From assembly GCF_000016065.1 (NCBI RefSeq), contig NC_009092.1, forward strand, positions 1,054,001 to 1,118,000: a stretch of 64,000 nt of DNA, read 5' to 3'. Every line of letters begins with the position of its first letter. Positions within the stretch are counted from its first letter, which is position 1. Position numbers and translations under genes: made by a program. A model generated the notes under the pieces. That model ran no database searches. It saw only the letters and a program-made list of their open reading frames with translations, and was not told the DNA's origin. The stretch is from Shewanella loihica PV-4. GTDB taxonomy: Bacteria; Pseudomonadota; Gammaproteobacteria; Enterobacterales; Shewanellaceae. Positions 1 to 7,033 of this stretch are shown here, piece by piece.

Positions 1-1085
1 AGCTCATCAAATTTCAACGCGTTTAGTTTGGCTTGACCTGCTCCGTAAGTTCTCCATTTGGTCCAAAGTTGATCGTCATTTTTTTGAATCAAATATCTAA
101 GACCGATATGAATTTCTAAAATGGTTCTCAGCCCTAACCTTGCAAGAATTCCGGTGCTAACTCCAACCGATACTATCTCACTCAATATCGATAGTGCGTA
201 AAATGCTGTACCAAAAACTCCGTCGTGCTTAGCATCAACTCCAGTTGTAGTGTGAGTTTTTCCCCAGTGTGTTTTCAACTCACCTCTAAGTTTATGGATG
301 TCATCTAAATCACAACAACGTTCTTCGGAATTAGTGTCACTTTCGGGAATTAATTCTAGACAAGGGGTGTTTTCCCATGCCTCAGCCCAAAAATCGTTTG
401 ACCATGTTAAATCTTGCTCGACTATCGGATTGATAGCCATTTCGCACGAACGGATGGAAGGGCGAATTCTTCGTTGATCGCCCTCATAAGGGTAGTTAAT
501 CCAAGGTTCAACCATTTCTCTTGGTGCTTGAAATTTACCACCTACAACCATTAACATTAATTTGAGCCAACGGCAATCCGTAGCCTGTTGAGACTGATGA
601 GGTAAGCACATACCAACTGCAGCCATCAAAATATTAAGTTCTGGCTCACATGGTGGTAAAAACTTGAGCCAAGACTCTTTTGCTGGCAAGTTTTTAAATA
701 ACTTTAAAACAGTTAAGGCTGACGCTGTTTTGGGATTCGACGTTAGGAAATCCAAAAACTCGTTCCGTAGCTCTTCATCTAACTTTGAGATCCCTGTAAT
801 AGAGAGATCTGATAGTTTCTCTTTTTCTGAATTCTCTGAAACAAATGTAATTATCCTCCTAAATTCAACGATTGCCGAATCTTGGTCTTGAATAACGCGG
901 ATAATCGCAGCCCACAACATTTCGGGGAGACGCTCATTGGACCAAGAAGAGAACGTCATTTTATCCCCTAATTGTGCAAAACCTGGCTGTAATTCAGAAC
1001 CTACTTTTTTGTGTTCGAGCAGAGCCGTTCTATTCTTACCACTTTTCGAAGGTTTCTTTTTCCGTGTTTTTTTATTTCCTGCCAT
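1..1085 (-). CDS. DUF5677-like hypothetical protein (C-terminus cut by window)
   Basis: The minus-strand frame is open from an ATG at 1085 to the window edge (361 codons), with AGGTGG just upstream as ribosome site. The N-terminus is lysine-rich (MAGNKKTRKKKPSK) and looks disordered. The visible C-terminal part has a helical segment reading LARVRLRTILEIHIGLRYLI, which resembles the core of DUF5677, a family of unknown function. That assignment is by eye and moderate. Base composition is visibly AT-richer than the genes after 3.3 kb, suggesting transfer. The next gene upstream (1175-1828) has the same orientation and is separated from it by an attC-like repeat, as in integron cassettes. Confidence 0.7.
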   Translation of the reverse strand, partial: MAGNKKTRKKKPSKSGKNRTALLEHKKVGSELQPGFAQLGDKMTFSSWSNERLPEMLWAAIIRVIQDQDSAIVEFRRIITFVSENSEKEKLSDLSITGISKLDEELRNEFLDFLTSNPKTASALTVLKLFKNLPAKESWLKFLPPCEPELNILMAAVGMCLPHQSQQATDCRWLKLMLMVVGGKFQAPREMVEPWINYPYEGDQRRIRPSIRSCEMAINPIVEQDLTWSNDFWAEAWENTPCLELIPESDTNSEERCCDLDDIHKLRGELKTHWGKTHTTTGVDAKHDGVFGTAFYALSILSEIVSVGVSTGILARLGLRTILEIHIGLRYLIQKNDDQLWTKWRTYGAGQAKLNALKFDE

Positions 1086-1115
1086 AACCCACCTAATACT
1101 GATGATTAATTACAG

Positions 1116-1171
1116 CTAACGCCAGCAGCAGGGGCGCGACGTCAGGACCATCCCTTGCCTGCATTTGTTAG
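1116..1171 (-). repeat. attC-like imperfect inverted repeat between two same-strand genes
   Basis: Read on the minus strand, this 56-bp stretch starts CTAACAAATGCAGGCAAGGG and ends GCCCCTGCTGCTGGCGTTAG. The outer CTAAC/GTTAG ends and the inner GCAGGCAAGGG / CCCCTGCTGC arms pair imperfectly, with extra unpaired bases in one arm. Integron attC sites have this architecture, commonly with TAACAA at one end and GCGTTA at the other. The last core base triplet (GTTAGCT) departs from the GTTRRRY consensus. Its position in the gap between two co-oriented genes also fits a cassette junction. No integrase is in view. Confidence 0.5.
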
Positions 1172-1174
1172 AAA

Positions 1175-1828
1175 TTATATTGGCAGCTTTCTCGAAGCAT
1201 CTTTAAACCAGCCTGGAACTGGATCTAGCTCAGGCTTGATTGGAAGAGCTTCAATGACCCCTTTTTCTGGTGATACTTTCCATACCGCTTGTTTGATTGT
1301 CTGGGGCTTGTTCCAAAGATCATCTAGGCACCGAATCGAAGGCTCTAAAACAATGTAGTATTTTTCGTCTCGGAGCTTACTGCCCTTGGCGTAGAATATG
1401 TCGTGGAACGTAACCAGTACATAGGGAACATAGTTGAGCTCAAACCCCTTGTAATCCCAAACTCCCTTCTCACCAGCCTTGATTATAAGATCTCGAAACT
1501 CCGCATACTTGAGACCGTCAACGATAGAGCTGCATGCCTGATAAATTGTGTAGATATGCTCTCTTACCTCTGCACGTAACATTTCGCCGGCTTGCTTATC
1601 GATAGCAGAGGGAGGAAGGTCTTCGTATTTTTTGCGATTCTTTTTGATAGAAGGACAGGTTGCACCCATTCCGTGCCAAAAGTGCACGGCTGTTGTTATC
1701 GAACTCTCAGCACGCAATTCCATCTCAGAATCACACACTGGACATAGTCCAATCTTCTTTCTATTCAGGTGAAACCAGTCAGCATCATGGGTTTTGCCAG
1801 TGGGCGGATCAATTGCAATAAATGTCAT
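1175..1828 (-). CDS. Hypothetical protein with CoiA-like N-terminal zinc-ribbon
   Basis: The product has 217 aa. The ATG at 1828 is preceded by AAGGATG at suitable spacing. Residues 29-60 carry CPVC, then HFWH and a further Cys (CPVCDSEMELR...VHFWHGMGATC). This Cys-Cys/His-His/Cys arrangement is like the N-terminal metal-binding ribbon of CoiA-like proteins, whose C-terminal part is nuclease-like. The rest of this protein shows no nuclease motif I can name, so function is unknown. The gene is AT-rich, has no signal peptide, and sits upstream of the DUF5677-like gene across an attC-like site. It may be an integron cassette gene or another horizontally acquired gene. Confidence 0.6.
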   Translation of the reverse strand: MTFIAIDPPTGKTHDADWFHLNRKKIGLCPVCDSEMELRAESSITTAVHFWHGMGATCPSIKKNRKKYEDLPPSAIDKQAGEMLRAEVREHIYTIYQACSSIVDGLKYAEFRDLIIKAGEKGVWDYKGFELNYVPYVLVTFHDIFYAKGSKLRDEKYYIVLEPSIRCLDDLWNKPQTIKQAVWKVSPEKGVIEALPIKPELDPVPGWFKDASRKLPI

Positions 1829-2130
1829 TGCGCATCCTTTTGATTTATAACAATTTGTTGGTTAGGTCTTGCAAGGTGCGCTACCTTGTAAGGTAGGAGA
1901 CCAAGCATGTAAATAAATGGGGTCAGAGTTTACTTTTATGGGAGGTGATCGGCGTATGGTGGTTGGCTTTTTCATTCCCTGAATGGCGTGGTCGATGTTT
2001 GATTCGAGTTGGCCTAGCTCTGTCCTTGATTGGTTACACATTAAGCTATTGGTCAGGTAGTAATCAACATCTTCGGTCACATTTTTGTTCGTTTTTTTCT
2101 TAAAAATAATAACTTGTCTCAATGCCACCC

Positions 2131-2950
2131 AATGAAGCTAAATCGAAGAGACGTTAGATACTGAGTGTAAGCACACTTTTGGCTCTCGGCGGCATGGTCA
2201 AAAACATTCCCTACATTTTTTGGCATTCACTACATCCATGTAGGTCAGTATCGCCGCGCCAAAAGCGTGTTTGGTTTCTTCTATCGATAACTAATGAAGC
2301 TAAATCGAAGAGACGTTAGATACCGGGTGTAGATACGCCGGTGAGCTTCCGAAACAGGGATGTTTCGGCAGAGCCTAAAGGGATTTATTCACGGCGTCTC
2401 ACAGGTGTATCTGCACAGCCCCCGCCGGGCAGGCGTTAGATTGCCATGAAGGTTCGACCTTCAAATCTCCCGCCAATATCAATGTGGCCAAATGTTCCTC
2501 CCCAATCGACAACAATGAAGCCAAATCGAAGAGACGTTGGATACCGAGTGTAGATACGCCGGTGACCTTCGAAAGCAGGGCCGAAAATGTTCCCGACATT
2601 TCTCGGCATTCCCTCCATCCTTGGAGGTCAGATGGCGCACAGCGTGTCACAGGTGTATCTGCACAACCCCCGCCGGGCAGGCGTTAGATTGCCATGAAGG
2701 TGCGATCTTCAAATCCCCCGCAAATACAAATGTGGCCGAATGTTTCTCACCAATGGGCACCTAATGAGGGCAAATCGAAGAGACGTTAGATACGGGTGTA
2801 AGCACACTTTTGGCTCTCGGCGGCATGGACGCCGCCGTGAAGCCTCCAGGGACGGAATTTCGGCGTGCCAAAAGAGTGCTTGCACATCCCCCGCCGGGCA
2901 GGCGTTAGGTAACAATGAAGGTACGACCGTCAAATCCACTTAGCAAACGG
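2131..2950. repeat. Array of four long palindromic intergenic repeat units
   Basis: Four diverged units follow one another, each opening with AATGAAGCTAAATCGAAGAG or a variant (starts near 2131, 2293, 2513 and 2763), then ACGTTRGATAC. A long inverted repeat follows: 2165-2183/2258-2272, 2327-2345/2398-2416, 2548-2566/2646-2664 and 2796-2814/2867-2885. There are two arm types, GTGTAGATACGCCGGTGAC and GTGTAAGCACACTTTTGGC. Smaller hairpins lie inside. Three units close with CCCGCCGGGCAGGCGTTAG followed by GCCATGAAGG or ACAATGAAGG. Short open frames here are by-products of the repeats. The copies imply a dispersed or amplifying element rather than a gene. Confidence 0.85.
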
Positions 2951-3150
2951 CCACCACGCTATGCGCTAATACCAATTTTTCACACATTAAATACAATGTC
3001 CTCCATCCCCGCCGGGCAGGCGTTAGGTAACAATGAAGGTACGACCTTCAGTTTCACTTAGCCAATAGCCACAACGCTATGCACTAACCTTCAGTTTCTG
3101 ACATTAACCACAATGTCCTCCATTCCCGCTGGGTAGGCGGTTAGGTTAAA
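2951..3150. repeat. Two direct copies of a related ~120-bp repeat
   Basis: Two copies of a segment begin ACGCTATGCRCTAA (near 2957 and 3074), pass through CAATGTCCTCCAT and end with a variant of GCCGGGCAGGCGTTAGGT (the second degraded to GCTGGGTAGGCGGTTAGGT). In the second copy an outer CTAACC/GGTTAG pair encloses GACATT-AACCAC-AATGTC, giving a small cruciform. The right end is the same as that of the longer units upstream. From 3151 to 3370 I see no further repeat and no gene except the start of the amidohydrolase leader. Confidence 0.7.
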
Positions 3151-3370
3151 TCGAAGGGCGTTGTTGAATTGACGGCTTTGTTGACGGGAGGGGGAGGTGA
3201 ACTACACTTTTTAGGACAGTTTTAGGTGAGGCGTAAACATAAAATTATAACGTTAAATCATGTGGTTAGTTAACGTGTTAATTAGCGTGTTAGCAAGCAA
3301 TGCCCCTGTTAAGGCGGGCATCAGTGCGATGCTTGAGTGTCTCACCCTACTAAATACCAATGAGGTCACT

Positions 3371-5119
3371 ATGTTACTCAAGAAGATGATGATTAGCCTG
3401 CTTGTTCTTTCGGCCACTGTGTTAGTAGGCTGCGCAACCAAGAATCCGCCACAAGGCCTTGAGGCCAATGTCATGCAAGCCGACATGGTGTTCACCAATG
3501 GCAAGATCTACACAGTCGATGCCAGCAACTCCTGGGCCGAGGCAATTGCTATCAAGGGCGACAAGATAGTCTATGTAGGCAGCAATGAGGGAGCCGCGCC
3601 CTACGTGGGGAAGTCGACACAGGCAGTCGATCTTGCGGGTAAGTTGATGTTACCTGGTTTCGTTGAGGGGCACTTTCATACCACCACCCAAGGGATCATA
3701 TTGCATGGCCCGGATCTACAGACTGACTCCATGGAGGATATGTTGGCCAAGCTAAAGGCCTATGCCGATGAGAATCCTGAGCTTAACTTTATCAATGGCT
3801 GGGGCGTTCGCCCCAACACCTATGGCCCTGGGGAGCCGACGGCGGCCATGCTCGATGCCGTGATACCCGACCGACCCGTTTATCTATGGCAGGTGGATGG
3901 TCATTCCGCCTGGGTAAATACCAAGGCGATGGAGATGGCGGGCCTGAATAAGGATACGCCGGATACTGTGCCAGGGGTCTCCTACTTCGAGCGTGATAAG
4001 GAGGGCAACCCTACTGGTTATATCGTCGAAGTACCGGCGCAAGTTCAGATATTTAAGCATTTTGTCACTATCAATGATGCCTATATTCGCGAGGGGATGG
4101 CAACTTGGTTTCCTGAATATACCAAGGCGGGTATTACCGCCGTCCATGACTTTGGTTGGGCCGGGGTGGACCAGGATACCGCCATAGGCATTCTCAAAGA
4201 TTTCGAGCAAGACGGCACGCTAACGATTCGCGTATACGGCAGCTTCTATTGGAACGATGCCAGTATAGATCCTGTCCCCATCGCCAAGAAAATGCGCGAC
4301 GAGAATCAGACGGGGCTGGTGCAGGTGAGCGCCCTTAAGATCAACATGGATGGAGACGATGATAAATACAGTACTCTGTTGGTCGATGGATATGCCGATG
4401 ACCCTAAGGCAAGTCCTCCACCTGTGATCCCTTTCGATGTGATTAACGATGCCGCCGTGCGGGCTGATAAAGAGAAGCTAAATCTTATCTGCCACTGCTT
4501 CGGTGACATGGCGGTGCGTAAGTTTCTTGATGCGGTTGAGCTGGCGAAAAATAGCAACCCTGAGTGGCAGCGGCGCGCGGTGGCGTCCCATGCCATCTTA
4601 GTGCATCCCGATGACTATCCACGATTCAAGGCTCTTGATGCCACCTATGACACTACGGGTCAATGGATGGCACTCGATCCATACACTGGGGTGATAACGC
4701 CCCAACGAATTGGCGAGGAGCGGATGCAGCGACTCTTCCCCATCAAGGCAATACTCGAAGCCGGCGGTAACGTGTCGCTGGGCTCGGATTTCCCAGCGGC
4801 ATCTTATGTGGCAGATTTTAGACCACTCAATGCCATCACCCAGGCGGTGACCCGGCAGATGCTGGGCGAGCCGGATATGCCAATCCTAGGCGGTGAACAG
4901 ATGCGCCTCACGGTTGCTCAAGCAATCCGCGCCAATACCTATGGCGCTGCCTACGGCATAGGTAAGGAACAACTCTTGGGGTCACTGGAGACCGGAAAGC
5001 TGGCGGATCTTATCGTGCTGGATCAGAACCTGTTCGAGATAGACCCACACGAGATCTATAAGGCTAAGGTGCTGCTCACCATCATGGATGGTAAGGTGAG
5101 GTATAGAGACGGCATTTAG
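3371..5119 (+). CDS. Lipoprotein amidohydrolase, YtcJ-like (Amidohydro_3)
   Basis: The product has 582 aa from the ATG at 3371. I chose this start over an in-frame ATG at 3260 because GAGGT lies just upstream and the protein then begins with a lipoprotein signal peptide (MLLKKMMISLLVLSATVLVGC). The lipobox is LVGC, so it should be membrane-anchored after export. The metal-dependent hydrolase fold follows. VFTNGKIYTVD opens the composite beta domain, GFVEGHFHTTTQG carries the HxH metal motif, and GSDFPAAS gives the late Asp. The C-terminus (LADLIVLDQNLFEIDP) is typical of the YtcJ/Amidohydro_3 group, which hydrolyses amides or cyclic C-N bonds. Substrate is unknown. Intergenic repeats lie on both sides, so it is not in an operon. 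Confidence 0.85.
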   Translation: MLLKKMMISLLVLSATVLVGCATKNPPQGLEANVMQADMVFTNGKIYTVDASNSWAEAIAIKGDKIVYVGSNEGAAPYVGKSTQAVDLAGKLMLPGFVEGHFHTTTQGIILHGPDLQTDSMEDMLAKLKAYADENPELNFINGWGVRPNTYGPGEPTAAMLDAVIPDRPVYLWQVDGHSAWVNTKAMEMAGLNKDTPDTVPGVSYFERDKEGNPTGYIVEVPAQVQIFKHFVTINDAYIREGMATWFPEYTKAGITAVHDFGWAGVDQDTAIGILKDFEQDGTLTIRVYGSFYWNDASIDPVPIAKKMRDENQTGLVQVSALKINMDGDDDKYSTLLVDGYADDPKASPPPVIPFDVINDAAVRADKEKLNLICHCFGDMAVRKFLDAVELAKNSNPEWQRRAVASHAILVHPDDYPRFKALDATYDTTGQWMALDPYTGVITPQRIGEERMQRLFPIKAILEAGGNVSLGSDFPAASYVADFRPLNAITQAVTRQMLGEPDMPILGGEQMRLTVAQAIRANTYGAAYGIGKEQLLGSLETGKLADLIVLDQNLFEIDPHEIYKAKVLLTIMDGKVRYRDGI

Positions 5120-5163
5120 TTTTTTTTCGATAGCTCGTATCAATGTGCTCCCTATCGATAGCA

Positions 5164-5303
5164 ATGAAGCCAAATCGAAGAGACGTTGGATACTCAGTGT
5201 AAACACGATTTTGGCCTTCGAAAGCAGGGCCGAAAATGTTCCCGACATTTTCGGCATTCCCTCCATCCGTGGAGGTCAGATGATTTCGCAGAGCCCACAT
5301 GGA
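5164..5303. repeat. Left half of palindromic repeat interrupted by IS
   Basis: This begins AATGAAGCCAAATCGAAGAG as in the array near 2.5 kb. Its left arm GTGTAAACACGATTTTGGC lies at 5197-5215. Two internal hairpins are perfect: GCCGAAAATGT/ACATTTTCGGC (5229-5239 and 5245-5255) and CCTCCA/TGGAGG (5260-5265 and 5270-5275). The matching right arm is found only beyond the insertion sequence, at 6660-6678. The unit was therefore split by the insertion. Confidence 0.85.
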
Positions 5304-5389
5304 TGATGAGATGGACACCTCTTGTGAAGTCGGCGTCAAAAGCGCCATATTGAATTTACAAGGTTCAATGTCAACAAAAGGTGTCCACT

Positions 5390-6403
5390 ATGAAAGTTAC
5401 TCTAATTGGTATCGATTTGGCAAAAAATGTTCTTCAGGTTTGCGGTGTCAATCAAGTCGGTAAAACGCTCTTTAATCGCACCGTTAAACGCACTCAACTG
5501 TTGAAAACGCTCGTTCAGTATCCAGATGCAGTGATTGCCATGGAAGCCTGTAGTGGCTCAAATTATTGGGGCCGAGAGCTGTTGTCGCGTGGATTTGAGG
5601 TAAAACTTATCCCACCACAGCATGTGAAGCCCTTCGTGAAAGGCAATAAAAATGACCGCAATGATGCCTTTGCAATCTGTGAGGCTGCGATGCGCCCCAA
5701 CATTATCTTCGTTAAGCCAAGAACCTTAGCGCAGGTCGATATCATTATTTCCCATCGAATTCGCGAGCGTCGTATTCGTGTCAGAACCGCGTTGACCAAT
5801 CAAATACGTGGATTGTTGAGTGAATACGGCATTGTTATTCCCAAAGGCCGCGACCCGCTCAACCTTGCTCTACCTGAGTTACTCGAAGATGCCGATAACT
5901 CACTAACCACCACCGCCCGCAGGTATATCAGAGAGTTACTTGATGAGCTATATGCCATCAATGCTTCGATTAAAGCACTGGAAAAAGAGATTCGACTACA
6001 GGCAAGAAATCATGAAGATACCAAGCGGTTAACCGCCATACGAGGTGTCGCTGAAATTATTGCTACGGCGTCGGTATCGTTCGCTGGTGATGGTTCTGGG
6101 TATCAAAATGGGCGACATTTCTCGGCAAATTTGGGGCTGGTACCGAAAGAATTCTCAAGTGGTGGAAAACAGAAATTAGGAGCTATCACCAAGCGGGGAA
6201 ACAGCTATCTAAGACGACAGCTGATTCAAGGTGCTTGGTCTGTCATACGCTATGCAAAGAATAATGACGACAGGTTATCTGTCTGGGCAAGAAAGGTCAT
6301 TGAACGAAGAGGCAAACAGAAAGCGGCGGTAGCTGTGGCCAACAAACTCGCCAGGATAATTTGGGCGATGCTTTACTACAAAACGGAGTACAGACCTAGC
6401 TAA
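5390..6403 (+). CDS. IS110-family transposase (IS1111 group)
   Basis: The product has 337 aa. I prefer the ATG at 5390 (preceded by AAAAGGTG) over a GTG at 5381. The N-terminal DEDD RuvC-like domain is intact: Asp in IGIDLAKNVLQ, Glu in AMEACSGSNYWGREL, and two Asp in GNKNDRNDA. A helical middle region (about 150-215) leads to the C-terminal Tnp20 domain, with NGRHFSANLGLVP, the serine motif KEFSSGGKQKLG and the arginine/glycine segment ITKRGNSYLRR. IS110 transposases catalyse guide-RNA-directed recombination between the circular element and its target. Length and frame are complete, so the gene is probably functional. Confidence 0.93.
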   Translation: MKVTLIGIDLAKNVLQVCGVNQVGKTLFNRTVKRTQLLKTLVQYPDAVIAMEACSGSNYWGRELLSRGFEVKLIPPQHVKPFVKGNKNDRNDAFAICEAAMRPNIIFVKPRTLAQVDIIISHRIRERRIRVRTALTNQIRGLLSEYGIVIPKGRDPLNLALPELLEDADNSLTTTARRYIRELLDELYAINASIKALEKEIRLQARNHEDTKRLTAIRGVAEIIATASVSFAGDGSGYQNGRHFSANLGLVPKEFSSGGKQKLGAITKRGNSYLRRQLIQGAWSVIRYAKNNDDRLSVWARKVIERRGKQKAAVAVANKLARIIWAMLYYKTEYRPS

Positions 6404-6631
6404 ACAACAAGAACAATTACATACCCTAAAAACCGAACACAATTAATGAAGTAACAGGTAATACCGGCCTTCGTAAATGCTGAGAGAGCACAAGGTGTTG
6501 TAACACCGAACGGACGATAAGCAGCGAAGGCGCGGTTCTCATTAAGGCCAGAGCACAATGATGCTCACAAACAGGTCGGATATACGTACGCAGTATTACT
6601 TTCTGTTACTCACAAAATGTTTGATCTATCC
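6404..6631 (+). ncRNA. Candidate seekRNA/bridge RNA of the IS
   Basis: The non-coding stretch between the transposase stop and the right inverted repeat can fold extensively. GCCTTCG (6467-6473) pairs with CGAAGGC (6525-6531) and extends with ACCG/CGGT. Inside is GGTGTT-GT-AACACC (6494-6507). A further hairpin GAGCA/TGCTC lies at 6551-6566. In IS1111-group elements the guide RNA is encoded downstream of the transposase, which is where this lies. AGCACA at 6487-6492 (in a loop) and at 6552-6557 (within the last hairpin) is complementary to TGTGCT of the right flank at 6646-6651. Such a short match could be chance. RNA ends are not determined. Confidence 0.55.
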
Positions 6632-6645
6632 GAGGTGTCCATATA

Positions 6646-6890
6646 TGTGCTTGCGGCGAGCCAAAATAGTGTTTGCACATACGTCGTTCCTTCACTTCCC
6701 TGTGATCACGACATTCGTACTTCCATGTACAGCACCCGCTGGGCAGGCGATAGATTGCCATGAAGGTACGACCTTCAAATCTCCAGCAAATACAAATGTG
6801 GCCAAAATCTCCTTCCCAATCGGCAACATTGCAGCCAAGTCGAAGAGACGTTGGATACCGAGTGTAGATGCATCTGCGGACGGCGATGAT
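6646..6890. repeat. Right half of interrupted repeat, then a truncated unit
   Basis: The right arm GCCAAAATAGTGTTTGCAC lies at 6660-6678 and is the partner of 5197-5215. After it come the closing motif CCCGCTGGGCAGGCGATAG and GCCATGAAGGTACGACC, as in the array copies. From about 6833 a new unit starts (GCCAAGTCGAAGAGACGTTGGATAC), but it breaks off after its left part. The 143-aa and shorter open frames across this stretch are repeat-derived and are not listed as genes. Confidence 0.8.
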
Positions 6891-6921
6891 AAGCGGCAAA
6901 TCCCTCGCCGCGTATTGCGGC

Positions 6922-6951
6922 AAAAAAAATCCCCCAGGGTGGTGGGGGATT
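6922..6951 (-). terminator. Intrinsic terminator of the 7034-10099 gene
   Basis: The stem AATCCCCC/GGGGGATT (6928-6935 and 6944-6951) has an 8-nt loop. On the minus strand it is followed by eight T residues, so it acts for the leftward gene ending at 7034. Confidence 0.85.
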
Positions 6952-7033
6952 TGGGTGCCATTGAATCTAGGCAAAGGGAGCGCCTCTAACCTGATGAGCG
7001 TCTTGCCATCGAGCTAAAGGCCAAGGTTAACCA

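Larger units (their letters stand above)
5304..6645 (+). mobile_element. IS110-family (IS1111-group) insertion sequence
   Basis: The element is about 1.34 kb. It has perfect 11-bp subterminal inverted repeats, ATGGACACCTC at 5311-5321 and GAGGTGTCCAT at 6632-6642. In the IS1111 group such repeats lie 7 bp from the left end and 3 bp from the right end, which sets the ends at 5304 and 6645. Joining the flanks (CCCACATGGA + TGTGCTTGCGG) regenerates CACATGGATGTG, a palindrome with no target duplication, as expected for this family. It contains one intact transposase gene and about 230 bp of non-coding sequence after it. No second copy is in the window. Confidence 0.85.

Noticed and set aside
1862..2128. 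88-codon minus-strand frame, with GGGGTCAGAGT at 1919-1929
   Set aside because: No ribosome site or family is visible. The GGGGTCAGAGT motif occurs beside REP-associated transposase genes, so this may be the remnant of such an element rather than a gene.
2399..2943. Several overlapping small frames in both strands
   Set aside because: They all lie inside the repeat units and change length with them.
2131..3150. CRISPR array or attC array
   Set aside because: Units are direct and palindromic, 120-250 bp, with no short uniform repeat-spacer pattern. attC needs inverted RYYYAAC/GTTRRRY ends, whereas the GTTAGAT copies here are in direct orientation within a unit.
3260..3370. N-terminal extension of the amidohydrolase
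   Set aside because: The in-frame ATG at 3371 has a good ribosome site and gives a proper lipoprotein signal; the extension would bury it.
6558..6989. 143-codon plus-strand frame after the transposase
   Set aside because: It starts within the candidate seekRNA, crosses the inverted repeat and runs through repeat sequence.
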